Assembly: GCA_002355495.1 (NCBI GenBank)
Contig: AP017424.1
Coordinates: forward strand, 186,001 to 250,000
DNA: 64,000 bases
Source: Streptomyces laurentii
GTDB lineage: Bacteria; Actinomycetota; Actinomycetes; Streptomycetales; Streptomycetaceae
Direction of reading: 5' to 3'
Under the pieces are notes generated by a model. The model did not search any database. It was not told where the DNA came from and was given only the letters and a program-made list of their open reading frames with translations. Positions within the stretch are counted from its first letter, which is position 1; every line of letters starts with the position of its first letter. Made by a program: the position numbers and the translations under genes. Positions 9,345 through 18,760 of the stretch are shown in pieces.

Positions 9345-10567
9345 TCACCAGGTCACGGGCAGCGTCTCGGGGCCGCGGATCAGCGCGCCACGCTGCCAGC
9401 GGATCTCCTCGTCGGGGACGGCGATCCGGAGGTCCGGGAAGCGGGTCCACAGGGTGGAGAGGAGGATCTCGGACTCGATGCGGGCGAGGGCGGATCCGGG
9501 ACAGAAGTGCGGCCCGTGGCCGAAGGCGACGTGCGGGTTGTAGCCGCGGTCGAAGTCAAGGGTCCCGGGGTCGGCGAAGACGTCCGGATCGCGGTTGGCG
9601 GTGAGGTACGAGACGTAGACGGCGTCGCCCGCGGGGATGCGGACGCCGCCGACCTCGACGTCCTCCAGCGCGATGCGGGACAGACCGACGGCGTTGCGGT
9701 GCGGGATGTAGCGCAGCAGTTCGTCGACGGCCTGCGGCAGCAGGGCGGGATCGGCGCGCAGCCTGGCCAGGTGCTCGGGGTGGGTGAGCAGCGCGTACAC
9801 CATGTTGGCGCTGTTGTTGCGGACGGCGTGGGCGCCGCCGATCTGGATGAGGACGGCGAGCCCGACGGCCTCCTGCTCGTCGAGGGTGTCCTCGTCGATG
9901 GCGTCGGCGAGGACGGCGGCGAGGAACTCCTTGCCGGTGCCGTGGCTGCGGCCGATGAGTTCGGTGAAGTAGCGGGCCATCTCGCCCTTGGCCCGCTCGC
10001 TGGAGTCGCGGCCGGCGCCCGCGGAGATGATGGTGTCGGACCACTGGGCCATGAGCGGCTGGTCGCCTTCGGGGACGCCCATGAGTTCGCTGACCATGGC
10101 GAGCGGGAAGGGCCGGTTGACGAGGGCCATCAGGTCGGCGGGCGGGCCGTGCTGTTCGAGCCGGTCGAGCAGCCGGTCCATGACGTCCTGGGCGTGGTCG
10201 CGCAGCGCGCGCAGGGCGCGGGCGGAGAAGGCGCGGGCGACGACGCGGCGCATCCGGGTGTGGTCGGGCGGATCGGCGAAGCCGACGGCGCCCTCCATGG
10301 GGATGAAGTGGGGGCGAGCCGGGTGATGGAGCGTCCGTAGACGGCCTGCCGGCTGAACCGGGGGTCCATGGAGACGAACTTGACGTCCTCGTAGCGGGTG
10401 ACGAGCCACGCGTGGCCCTCGCCGTGCGGCAGCCGGACGCGGCTGACCGGATCCTCGTGGAGCAGCCTGGCGAGGAGCGGGTCGAAGTCGAGGCCGGTGA
10501 GGTCGGGGACGGCCCAGAAGTGGACGTGGGGGTCCTCGGTGGTGTCGGAGGTCGTGGTCGACGTCAT
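9345..10567 (-). pseudogene. Cytochrome P450, frameshifted
   Basis: P450 of about 407 residues in two frames. The N-terminal part from ATG 10567 (about 85 residues, to GRSITRLAP) and the remainder (from HFIPMEGAVGF) meet at the GGGGG run 10310-10314; one extra base restores a single frame. The rest is complete: an I-helix region (AHAVRNNSANM, lacking the usual AGxET consensus), the ExxR helix ELLRYIP, and the heme loop FGHGPHFCPGSALAR with the axial Cys. It is upstream of and close to the cupin gene. If the shift is real the enzyme is dead; if it is an assembly error it is a normal bacterial class I P450. No ferredoxin is adjacent. Confidence 0.85.
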
Positions 10568-11049
10568 CGCGCCACCGCCTCGGCCAGGGCGGAGACGGTG
10601 TCACAAGAGGGCGCTACGGCTGGTGCGGGGGCGACGGGGCGGTGCAGGCGGTGCAGGCAGTGCAGGCAGTGCATGGTGGTCCCAGGGTCCGAGGGCGGGG
10701 CGGAAGCCGGACGGCTTCCTCTTTCGTTCCCTTTTCCCGGGTACGGACCGGTTCGCGCGCCGGGCCGGACGAACGCACCCGAACGTGTGATCGCCCCCGG
10801 GGTCCGCTGACGCCGCCGGGCGAAGGGAGACCGCCGGCCGGCCGTGCCGCCCCGCGCGCCTGACCACGCCGCCCCCGCGCGTCCGGCCGGCCCGATCCCC
10901 GTACCAGCGAAAAAACATGCCCCCACCTCTTGCCAAACCCCCGGGGCGGGCGGTTTTACTGACCCCGAAAAGATCTACCGAATGATCGGTCGTCCGTTTT
11001 ACGACGGGTGCGACCGCGGTGGTACGGACGTGAGGCGAGGGAGTGGCGC
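10568..11049. other. Intergenic region with two divergent promoters
   Basis: This is a 482-nt gap between the P450 (minus) and the PaaK-type ligase (plus). It contains four copies of a 9-bp GTGCAGGC-like unit at about 10641-10672 and a comparatively A/T-rich segment before 11050. The open frames crossing it are rich in Arg/Pro and show no family resemblance, so I see no gene here. Confidence 0.5.
10977..10990. promoter_or_regulatory. Possible operator upstream of PaaK-type ligase
   Basis: ACCGA-ATGA-TCGGT is a 5-bp inverted repeat 60 nt upstream of the ligase start. It is reminiscent of the ACCGnnCGnnCGGT sites of TetR-type phenylacetate regulators in actinobacteria. A single short copy is weak evidence. 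Confidence 0.35.
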
Positions 11050-12339
11050 ATGACTGACCTGCTGGACGCGGGCGAGCGGCTCGGACGCGACGAGCTGGAG
11101 GCGCTCCAGCTGGAGCGGATGCGCGCGAGTCTGCGGCACGCCTATGACAACGTGGCGTTCTACCGGCAGTCCTTCGACCAGGCGGGAGTACGGCCCGAGG
11201 ACTGCCGCACCCTCGCCGACCTGGCCCGTTTCCCCTTCACCACCAAGATCGACCTGCGCGAGCACTATCCGTACGGGATGTTCGCGGTCGACCAGTCCGA
11301 GATCCGCAGGCTGCACGCCTCCAGCGGTACGACCGGACGTCCCACGGTGGTCGGTTACACCCGGCGGGACCTGGACACCTGGGCCGACATGGTGGCGCGC
11401 TCGCTGCGCGCGGCCGGCGCCCGGCCCGGTCACAAAGTGCACGTGGCGTACGGCTACGGCCTGTTCACCGGCGGACTCGGCGCGCACTACGGGGCCGAGC
11501 GGCTGGGCTGTACCGTCATCCCGGCCTCCGGCGGCATGACCGCCCGCCAGGTCCAGCTGATCTCGGACCTGCGGCCCGAGATCATCATGGTGACGCCCTC
11601 GTACATGCTCACCCTGCTCGACGAGTTCGAGCGCCAGGGCGTCGACCCGCGCGGCACCTCCCTCAAGGTCGGGGTCTTCGGCGCCGAGCCGTGGACCGAG
11701 GAGATGCGCCGGGAGATCGAGGAGCGCTTCGCGATCGACGCGGTCGACATATACGGCCTGTCCGAGGTGATGGGCCCGGGCGTGGCGCAGGAGTGCGTGG
11801 AGACCAAGGACGGCCTGCACATCTGGGAGGACCACTTCTACCCGGAGATCGTGGACCCGATCACCGGCGAGGTGCTGCCGGACGGGGAGCAGGGCGAGCT
11901 GGTCTTCACCTCCCTGACCAAGGAGGCGATGCCGGTGATCCGGTACCGCACCCGCGACCTGACCCGGCTGCTGCCCGGCACCGCGCGCGCCTTCCGCCGG
12001 ATGGAGAAGGTCACCGGCCGCAGCGACGACATGATCATCCTGCGCGGGGTGAACCTCTTCCCGACCGCGGTCGAGGAGATCGTGCTCCGTACCCCCGCCG
12101 TCGCCCCGCACTTCCAGCTCCGCCTCACCCGCGAGGACCGGCTCGACGCCCTGACCGTACGCGTCGAGGCGCGCCCCGAGGCGACGCCCGACCAGCGCGC
12201 GGAGGCGGCCCGGGTCATCACCGCGGCGGTCAAGGACGGCATCGGGGTCTCGGTGCGGGTCGAGGTGGTCGACCCGGAGACCCTGGAGCGGAGCGTGGGC
12301 AAGATCAAGCGGATCGTGGATCTGCGCGGGAAGGGATGA
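11050..12339 (+). CDS. Phenylacetate-CoA ligase family protein
   Basis: This is a 429-residue PaaK-type AMP-forming ligase, shorter than FadD proteins as expected. It has the ATP loop HASSGTTGRPTV at about residues 88-99, the YGLSEVMGPGV aryl-acid pocket motif, YRTRDL, and the C-terminal catalytic lysine region SVGKIKRIVDL. It would activate phenylacetate or a related aryl acid to the CoA thioester in the cytoplasm. ATG 11050 is preceded by GAGGCGAGGGAG; an in-frame ATG at 11008 lacks a ribosome site. The usual paaABCDE epoxidase genes are not in the window, so the true substrate could be another aromatic acid of the surrounding catabolic region. Confidence 0.85.
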   Translation: MTDLLDAGERLGRDELEALQLERMRASLRHAYDNVAFYRQSFDQAGVRPEDCRTLADLARFPFTTKIDLREHYPYGMFAVDQSEIRRLHASSGTTGRPTVVGYTRRDLDTWADMVARSLRAAGARPGHKVHVAYGYGLFTGGLGAHYGAERLGCTVIPASGGMTARQVQLISDLRPEIIMVTPSYMLTLLDEFERQGVDPRGTSLKVGVFGAEPWTEEMRREIEERFAIDAVDIYGLSEVMGPGVAQECVETKDGLHIWEDHFYPEIVDPITGEVLPDGEQGELVFTSLTKEAMPVIRYRTRDLTRLLPGTARAFRRMEKVTGRSDDMIILRGVNLFPTAVEEIVLRTPAVAPHFQLRLTREDRLDALTVRVEARPEATPDQRAEAARVITAAVKDGIGVSVRVEVVDPETLERSVGKIKRIVDLRGKG

Positions 12340-12430
12340 CCGTACGGCCCTGCCGGTGCGCCCCGCATCGGCAGGGCCTCGCGCCCCTCGGCCGCCGACG
12401 CGTCGCGGCATATGCCAAGCGAGCGGGACT

Positions 12431-12790
12431 CGTCGTCATCGCCGTCCGCCATGTCGTCGGGCCGGCCTTCGAGCCGGTGAAGGTGTCCCTCGGCTCGTGG
12501 AGTCACCCGGAGCCGGCGGTACTGAAGTTCGCCGGCGTCCCGCTCTACGGCGGTTTCCTCTACGCGGCCGCCGGCAGCTACGTCTGCCGGGCCTGGCATC
12601 TGCTCGGCCTCGAACCGGTCCGCTACCGGCCCCGGGCGATGGCGCTGGTGGCCGCGGCCGTCTACGCCGACTTCTTCACCCACCACTGGCTGCCCGACAT
12701 GCGCTGGCCGCTGGTGCCGCCCTGATCAGCGTCACCTTCGTGCTCGCGGCGATCTCCTTCAACGGTCGCCGAACCGCTCCCGCAGCTCGC
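12431..12790 (+). pseudogene. DUF817 membrane protein remnant
   Basis: The frame encodes FEPVKVSLGSWSHPEP, then VPLYGGFLYAAAGSYVCRAW, and FFTHHWLPDMRWPL. These are the hallmark segments of the DUF817 (YoaT-like) membrane family. Intact members are about 270 residues with several more membrane helices on both sides. Here the N-terminal helices are missing and the frame stops at 12725; a possible tail (ISVTFVLAAISFN) continues in another frame and overlaps the end of the opposing ligase gene. It has been truncated at both ends and is almost certainly non-functional. Confidence 0.6.
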
Positions 12791-14270
12791 GCTTGAGGAT
12801 CTTGCCGCTGGCGTTGCGGGGCAGCCCGTCGACCAGGATCACCCGCTTCGGCGCCTTGAAGCCCGCGAGCCTCTCGCGGGCGTGGGCGAGGAGTTCGGCC
12901 TCGGTGACCTCGGCGCACGGGACGACGAAGGCGGTGACGGCCTCGATCCAGCGCTCGTCGGGCAGGCCGACGACGGCGGTCTCGGCGACCGCCGGGTGGG
13001 TGTAGAGGGCGTCCTCGACCTGACGGGAAGCGACCAGCACGCCACCGGAGTTGATGACGTCCTTCACCCGGTCGACGACCGTGAAGTAGCCGTCGGCGTC
13101 GCGCACCGCGAGGTCGCCGGAGCGGAACCAGCCGCCCCGGAACGCCTCCTTGGTCTCCTCCCGCTTTTCCCAGTAGCCGGCGCACAACTGCGGGCTGCGG
13201 TAGACGACTTCACCGGCGGTTCCGTCCGGGACGTCCTCGCCGTTCTCGTCGACGACCTTCGCCTCGACATGGCGGACGGGACGGCCGCAGGAGTCCATCC
13301 GTCCCTCGTGCTCGTCGGGCCCGAGGACGGTGGCCAGCGGCCCGATCTCCGACTGGCCGAAGCAGTTGTAGAAGCGCAGCTCCGGCAGCCGGTCGCGCAG
13401 TTGCTCCAGGACCGGGACGGGCATGATCGAGGCGCCGTAGTACGCCTTGCGCAGCGCCGACAGGTCGCGGGTGGCGAACTCGGGGTGCCGGGAGAGACCG
13501 ATCCACACCGTCGGCGGCGCGAACAGGCTGTCGCAGCGCCCGGAGGCGACGAGGTCGAGGAGGACGGCCGGGTCGGGCCCGTCGACGATGGTGTTCTCGG
13601 CGCCCACCGCGAGGTAGGGCAGCAGGAAGACGTGCATCTGCGCCGAGTGGTAGAGCGGCAGCGAGTGCACCGGACGGTCGTCCTCGCGCAGGTCGAGGGC
13701 GTCGATCGCGCTGGCGTACTCGTGCACGAGGGCGCGGTGGGTCATCATCGCGCCCTTGGGCAGGGCGGTGGTGCCCGAGGTGTAGAGCAGCTGAACGAGG
13801 TCGCGGGCGTCGCGCTCCGCCTGGTACGGGTCGGGCTCGGCGAGCGCCGTGAGGAACGAGTCCTCGGTGTCCCGCAGGGCCCGTACGGGGATGTCGTCCG
13901 GGACCCGGCCGGCCAGGTCCGGGTCGGCGAGGACCAGCGCGGTACCCGACTGGCGCAGGATGTAGTCGAGGTCCTCGCCGGTGAGGTGATGATTGACCGG
14001 CACGTGCACCAGGCCCGCGCGGGCACAGGCCAGGAACGCGATCAGGTAGGCGTCGGAGTTGTGGGCGTATGTCGCGACCCGGTCGCCCTCCTGGAGCCCC
14101 GTCCACTGCCCGGCCTCGTACAGCAGCGACGCCCCGGTCGAGACGGCGGCGTCCAGCTCGGCGTAGGTCCAGGTCCGGTCGCCGTAACGGACGGCGATCC
14201 GGTCGGGGACGCGCTGGGCGCTGCGGCGCAGCACGCCGTCGACGGTGCGGGACAGCAGCTCTCGTTCCAT
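12759..14270 (-). CDS. AMP-forming acyl-CoA synthetase
   Basis: This is a 503-residue ANL-family ligase. The P-loop LLYTSGTTALPKGAMM lies at about residues 165-180, and the adenylate motif YNCFGQSEIGP follows. FRSGDLAVRD and the hinge DRVKDVINSGG come next, with the C-terminal Lys in RNASGKILKREL. All catalytic elements are present and length is normal. ATG 14270 was chosen because homologous ligases begin with LLSRTVDGVLRRSAQRVPDR-like sequence; the longer frame upstream is Arg/Pro-rich noise. It would activate medium- or long-chain or aryl carboxylic acids. It stands alone on the minus strand, divergent from a decayed acylase gene. Confidence 0.88.
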   Translation of the reverse strand: MERELLSRTVDGVLRRSAQRVPDRIAVRYGDRTWTYAELDAAVSTGASLLYEAGQWTGLQEGDRVATYAHNSDAYLIAFLACARAGLVHVPVNHHLTGEDLDYILRQSGTALVLADPDLAGRVPDDIPVRALRDTEDSFLTALAEPDPYQAERDARDLVQLLYTSGTTALPKGAMMTHRALVHEYASAIDALDLREDDRPVHSLPLYHSAQMHVFLLPYLAVGAENTIVDGPDPAVLLDLVASGRCDSLFAPPTVWIGLSRHPEFATRDLSALRKAYYGASIMPVPVLEQLRDRLPELRFYNCFGQSEIGPLATVLGPDEHEGRMDSCGRPVRHVEAKVVDENGEDVPDGTAGEVVYRSPQLCAGYWEKREETKEAFRGGWFRSGDLAVRDADGYFTVVDRVKDVINSGGVLVASRQVEDALYTHPAVAETAVVGLPDERWIEAVTAFVVPCAEVTEAELLAHARERLAGFKAPKRVILVDGLPRNASGKILKRELRERFGDR

Positions 14271-14500
14271 GGCTGGAGATCTTGGGCGGGGACCGGAGCG
14301 CTGGTCAAGTACCCGGCACGAGCCCGTTCCGCCGGTCCGTGCGCGAGTCGTGCCGCGAGTCCGTGCCGTCATCCCCTCGCGCGGTCCGAGGATGACCTGT
14401 CCCCGTGGTCCGGCATCGACAGGACAAGCGCCCGCCTGTCTCGATAGGCCGACTTCCCCCTTCCCTGATACTTGTTGCCCCTCGCCTGCCGGGAGACACG

Positions 14501-15776
14501 TTGCATCCGCGTACTTCCTCACCCACCCGCCTGAAACGCCTCGCACTGGTCGCCGCGGCCCTCGCCACCGTCGCCGCCTCGCTGCCCGCCGCCGCGGCCG
14601 CCGGCCCGGACGACCGGACGCGGCGCCCGTCGGACGGCGGTCTGTCGGCGGTCATCCGGACCACCGAGTACGGCATCCCGCACATCGTCGCCAAGGACTA
14701 CGCGAGCCCGGGCTTCGGAACGGGCTGGGCGCAGGCCGCCGACGAGGTCTGCACGCCGGCCGGCGGATTCGTGACCGTGAACGGCGAACGTTCCCGCTGG
14801 TTCGGTGCCGACGCGCCGGCCGACAACTCGATGCCGTCGGCCACGGAGAACCTCTCCAGCGACCTGTTCTTCCAGGGCGTCAAGGACGCCGGGACGGTCG
14901 AGGCGCTGCTCGCCACGCCCGCGCCGGCCGGGCCGGGTACGCGGGTGAAGGAGCTGATGCGCGGCTACGCGGCCGGTTACCACGGCTGGCTGCGCCGAAA
15001 CCGGATCACCCGACCCGGCCCGCGCGGGCGCCGGGTGGGCGCGCCCGGTCACCGCCCTCGATATGGCGCGCCACGGTTGGGCGGGGGCCGTGCTCCTCGG
15101 CCAGGGGCGCGCCCCCGGTGTGCCGATGAACCCGCACCGGCTCACCCTCGACCCGGCCGACCCGACCACGTATCTGGTGGACGGCGAACGAGAGCGGATG
15201 ACCCCGCACCCGGTGACGGTCGCGGTCAAGGGCGGCGCCCCGGTGACCCGGACCCAGTGGTGGACCCGGTACGGCCCGGTGGTCGACGGGCTCGACCCCA
15301 CCCTGACGCTCCCGTGGACGGCGACGATGGCCTACGCGCTCGGCGACCCGAACGCCGTCAACCTGCGGATGTCCGACACCGCGCTGGGCTTCGCGCGGTC
15401 CCGCTCCACCCGCGAGCTCGCCGAGACGCCGCGCCGCACCCAGGGCCTGCCGTGGGTGAACACGATCGCCGCCGACTCGGCCGGGCACACCCCACTCGGC
15501 GTCTGGAACTGCACGAACGCCCGGTGGGACCCGGCGGGCGGCGGCTATACGGAGGTCGTGGCGGGGTCGAGCCACATCCAGGCGGTCGGCTGGGACGGGA
15601 GCGGCTGCCCGGTGGCCCGCACCCTGCTGACGTACTCCCAGTCCGACGACCCGGGCTCGGCGCACTTCAGCGACCAGACCAGGCTGTTCTCGGACGGGCG
15701 CTGGGTGACCTCCCGGTACTGCGAGAAGGAAATCCTGAGCTCGCCCGCGCTGAAGGTCGTGACGGTGGGGGAGTGA
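14501..15776 (+). pseudogene. Penicillin-acylase family gene with internal deletions
   Basis: A TTG start (14501) after GGGAGAC begins a signal peptide (RLKRLALVAAALATVAASLP). The acylase A-chain N-terminus follows (VIRTTEYGIPHIVAKDY) and continues to WLRRNRIT near 15005. The frame then breaks. A second frame from about 15060 resumes with VPMNPHRLTLDPADPTTYLV, RTQWWTRYGPV and PWVNTIAADS, and finally QTRLFSDGRWVTSRYC. The segment between, which should hold the autocatalytic Ser-Asn nucleophile at the B-chain start, is missing; a second jump after AADSAGHTPLG removes more B-chain. Family members are about 750-800 residues against roughly 420 left here. It is a decayed Ntn-hydrolase (acyl-homoserine-lactone or cyclic-lipopeptide acylase type). 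Confidence 0.75.
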
Positions 15777-15778
15777 CC

Positions 15779-15818
15779 GCGGGGCCGCGGCGGGCCCGGG
15801 GACCGGGCCGCGGCCCCG
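15779..15818. terminator. Strong GC hairpin between convergent genes
   Basis: A long GC-only stem (GCGGGGCCGCGGC pairing with GCCGCGGCCCCGC, with a small bulge and a GGA loop) lies between the acylase remnant and the antiporter gene. There is no U-tract, which is normal in Streptomyces. It could terminate transcription in both directions. Confidence 0.6.
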
Positions 15819-15854
15819 CCGCCCGGTCACAACCGTCTTGTCACGGCCGTCCGG

Positions 15855-16955
15855 TCACGGGCTGAACGACAGGAACACGAAGGCCGCGAAGATCGAGAGG
15901 TGGACGCTGCCCTGGAGCAGGGTGGCCCGGCCGGGCACCACCGTCAGGGCGCTCACCACGGCCGTGAGCACGAACAGCACCATATGGAGGGGTCCCAGAC
16001 CGAGGATCAGGGGCCCGTCCAGCCAGATCGAGGCCAGCGCGATCACCGGGATGGTGAGGCCGATGCTGGCGATGGCGGAGCCGTAGGCCAGGTTCATGCT
16101 GGTCTGCATCCGGTCGCGGCGGGCCGCCCGCACGGCGGCGAGGGTCTCGGGGAGCAGCACCATCATGGCGATGACGACGCCGACGACGGCCTTGGGCAGT
16201 CCCGCCGAGGCGACGGCGTCCTCGATGGTGGGCGAGACGAGCTTGGCGTTGCCGACGACGGCGACGAGGGCGAGCAGGAGCAGACCGAGGCTGATCCACG
16301 CCATCCGGAAACTCGGCGGCTGGGCGTGCTCGTCGTCGATCTGCTGGCCCGGGCGGGTCACGGGCAGGAAGTAGTCGCGGTGCCGGACGGTCTGGACGGC
16401 GACGAACACCCCGTACAGACAGAGCGAGGCGACGGCGGCGAAGCCCAGCTGCGCGGCGGAGAACTCGGGGCCGGGGTGGCTGGTGGTGAAGGTCGGCAGG
16501 ACCAGGGTCATGGTGGTGAGGGTGCAGACGACGGCGAGTTCGCCGCCGGTGCCCTCGGCATGGAAGACGGCGGTCCGGTTGCGCAGGGCGGCGACCAGGA
16601 GGGCGAGGCCGACGATGCCGTTGCAGGTGATCATGACGGCGGCGAAGACGGTGTCCCGGGCGTAGCTGGTGGCCTTGTCGCCGCCGCCGATCATGAGGGT
16701 GACGATCAGTCCGACCTCGATGACGGTGACGGCCACGGCGAGCACGAGTGAGCCGTAGGGTTCGCCGACCCGCAGCGCGATGACCTCGGCGTGGTGGACG
16801 GCCGAGAGGACGGCGGCGATGAGACAGAGCACGATGAGCGCCACGGCGAAGCCGGGAAGGTGGTCGCGCCCCCATCCGAGGGCGAGGCCGATGGCCGCGA
16901 CGACCGGTCCCCAGGTGGTCCACTGTCGTGTCAGTCCTGCGGTAGTCGAACTCAT
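15855..16955 (-). CDS. chaA: Ca2+/H+ (Na+/H+) antiporter, CaCA family
   Basis: This 366-residue integral membrane protein has about 11 hydrophobic helices. The two alpha-repeat segments of the cation/Ca2+ exchanger family are visible: the first includes EVGLIVTLMIGGG with an acidic residue and nearby Asn, and the second includes LLPETLAAVRAARRDRMQTS with NLAYGSAIASIGLTIP. It should exchange cytoplasmic Ca2+ or Na+/K+ for protons and help in salt or alkaline tolerance. ATG 16955 is used and the length matches ChaA proteins (about 360). No operon partner is present; the preceding gene converges from the other side. Confidence 0.85.
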   Translation of the reverse strand: MSSTTAGLTRQWTTWGPVVAAIGLALGWGRDHLPGFAVALIVLCLIAAVLSAVHHAEVIALRVGEPYGSLVLAVAVTVIEVGLIVTLMIGGGDKATSYARDTVFAAVMITCNGIVGLALLVAALRNRTAVFHAEGTGGELAVVCTLTTMTLVLPTFTTSHPGPEFSAAQLGFAAVASLCLYGVFVAVQTVRHRDYFLPVTRPGQQIDDEHAQPPSFRMAWISLGLLLLALVAVVGNAKLVSPTIEDAVASAGLPKAVVGVVIAMMVLLPETLAAVRAARRDRMQTSMNLAYGSAIASIGLTIPVIALASIWLDGPLILGLGPLHMVLFVLTAVVSALTVVPGRATLLQGSVHLSIFAAFVFLSFSP

Positions 16956-17185
16956 GCCCTGAATCCTGCCACAAAGGGGAGGATTGCCCTCCGCTTGTGG
17001 CGTGCGCGCCGGAGGTGACGCTCACTCAAGTACCGGACCCCGTAAGGGATCACGCGCGATCGAGTGCATCGACATCCGGACGGGCGTTCGACGTCCGGCG
17101 TCCCCCTCGGGTACGTTCGAGGGGACGGCGCCACCGTGTGCGTACGGCCCCCAGGGGCCGTTCCCGGGCGTTCCCGTCGCCGGTC

Positions 17186-18760
17186 TCATCCCTTCCCTTC
17201 GCGGGCCTCCCCGTACGACGCGCGCAGACGTCGCTTGTACAACTTGCCGTTGGGGTCACGGGGCATCACGGCGATGAAGTCGACCGATCGCGGATGCTTG
17301 TACGAGGCCAGCCGGCCCGTGCAGTGGTCGAGGAGCGCGGCGGCGAGGTCCGGACCCGGGGCATGCCCCTCGGCCGGTTCGACGACTGCCTTGACCTCCT
17401 CACCCCAGTCGGGGTGCGGGATACCGAAGACGGCGGCGTCGGCGACGGCGGGATGGGCGAGGAGCGCGGCCTCGATCTCGGCGGGGTAGATGTTGACGCC
17501 CCCGGAGATGATCATGTCGATCTTCCGGTCGCGCAGGAAGAGGAAGCCGTCCTCGTCCAGGACGCCGAGGTCGCCGACGGTGAAGAAGTCGCCGATGCGG
17601 CTGCGCGCGGTCTTGGCCTCGTCCTTGTGATAGCGGAAGCCGCCGCTGCGCATCGTCATGTAGACGGTGCCGAGCCGGCCGGGCGGCAGCCGGTTCCCGT
17701 CGTCGTCGAAGACGGCGAGTTCACTGATGGGCCAGGCGCGGCCGACCGTGCCGGGCTTCTTCAGCCAGTCCTCGGCGGTGGCGAACGTCCCGCCGCCCTC
17801 GCTCGCCGCGTAGTACTCCTCGACGCACGGCCCCCACCACTCGATCATGGCCCGCTTGACATGCTCGGGGCAGGGCGCGGCACCGTGCAGGGCATGGCGC
17901 ATCGAGGAGACGTCGTACCGCCGGCGGATCTCCTCGGGCAGTGCGAGCAGCCGGTGGAACTGGGTGGGGACCATGTGGGTGTGAGTGCAGCCATGGCTGT
18001 CGATGAGCCGCAGCATCTCCTCCGGGGTCCACTTGTCCATGACGACAAGCGGATGGCCGAGGTGCAGGGCGGCGGCCGCGAACTGGAGGACGGCGGTGTG
18101 GTAGAGCGGCGAGCACACCAGATGGACGTTGCCGTCGAAGGGCCGGATGCCGAACATGCCGAGGAATCCGCCCAGATGGGTCTCCTCGGGCGGCACGCCG
18201 GGCAGCGGGCGGCGGATGCCGCGGGGGCGGCCGGTGGTACCGGAGGTGTAGTTCATGACCCAGCCGAGGGTGCGGTCCGCGGGAGTGTCCGCGGAGTACC
18301 CGTCGAGGAGTTCGGCGTACGGGCGGAAGCCGGGGATCCCGCCGACCGCGAACCGCCCGGCGGGCGCGAGGCCCGCCTCGTCGGCGGCGCCGGTGGCGGC
18401 CTCGGCGAAGCGCTCGTGGGCGAGCAGCACCCGGGCGCCGGAGTCGGCGACGATCCAGGCGATCTCGGGGCCGACCAGATGGTGGTTGACCGGCACCAGA
18501 TAGAACCCGGCCTCGGCGGCGGCCAGATAGGCGGTGAGGAAGGCGGGGCCGTTGGGCAGCACGACGGCGAAGGCGTCGCCGCGCTCCAGTCCGGCGGCAC
18601 GCAGTCCGTGCACCAGCCGGTGGGCGTCGGCGAGCAGCCGGCCGGCGGACCACCGCGTACCGTCGGGCGCGACGAGGACGATACGGCCGGGGTCGGCGGC
18701 GGCCTGGGCCCAGAACCCCGGGAGTCCTTCGATGTCCGGACGCGTCGGACCCTGGTTCAT
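17186..18760 (-). CDS. AMP-forming acyl-CoA synthetase (FadD3/bile-acid type)
   Basis: This 524-residue ANL ligase has the P-loop MNYTSGTTGRPRGIRRPL at about residues 160-177, the YAASEGGG adenylate motif, the FFTVGDLG and DRKIDMIISGGVNIYP hinge, and the C-terminal catalytic Lys in RDPNGKLYKRRL. The RPRG plus NHHLVGPEIAWI pattern is like the bile-acid/steroid-side-chain and FadD13-like ligases of actinobacteria. Its ATG (18760) overlaps the stop of the nitronate monooxygenase (ATGA), so both are made together. The pair lies behind the CTGA-N7-TCAG operator shared with the operon at 2.3 kb, linking them to the same catabolic pathway. Confidence 0.88.
   Translation of the reverse strand: MNQGPTRPDIEGLPGFWAQAAADPGRIVLVAPDGTRWSAGRLLADAHRLVHGLRAAGLERGDAFAVVLPNGPAFLTAYLAAAEAGFYLVPVNHHLVGPEIAWIVADSGARVLLAHERFAEAATGAADEAGLAPAGRFAVGGIPGFRPYAELLDGYSADTPADRTLGWVMNYTSGTTGRPRGIRRPLPGVPPEETHLGGFLGMFGIRPFDGNVHLVCSPLYHTAVLQFAAAALHLGHPLVVMDKWTPEEMLRLIDSHGCTHTHMVPTQFHRLLALPEEIRRRYDVSSMRHALHGAAPCPEHVKRAMIEWWGPCVEEYYAASEGGGTFATAEDWLKKPGTVGRAWPISELAVFDDDGNRLPPGRLGTVYMTMRSGGFRYHKDEAKTARSRIGDFFTVGDLGVLDEDGFLFLRDRKIDMIISGGVNIYPAEIEAALLAHPAVADAAVFGIPHPDWGEEVKAVVEPAEGHAPGPDLAAALLDHCTGRLASYKHPRSVDFIAVMPRDPNGKLYKRRLRASYGEAREGKG

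Noticed and set aside
10564..10936. Open frames across the gap before the PaaK-type ligase
   Set aside because: Arg/Pro-rich composition, no ribosome site and no family resemblance; they are by-products of high GC.
15000..15865. Continuation of the acylase N-terminal frame to 15865
   Set aside because: After 15010 the frame is Arg/Pro-rich noise; the true acylase sequence continues in another frame.
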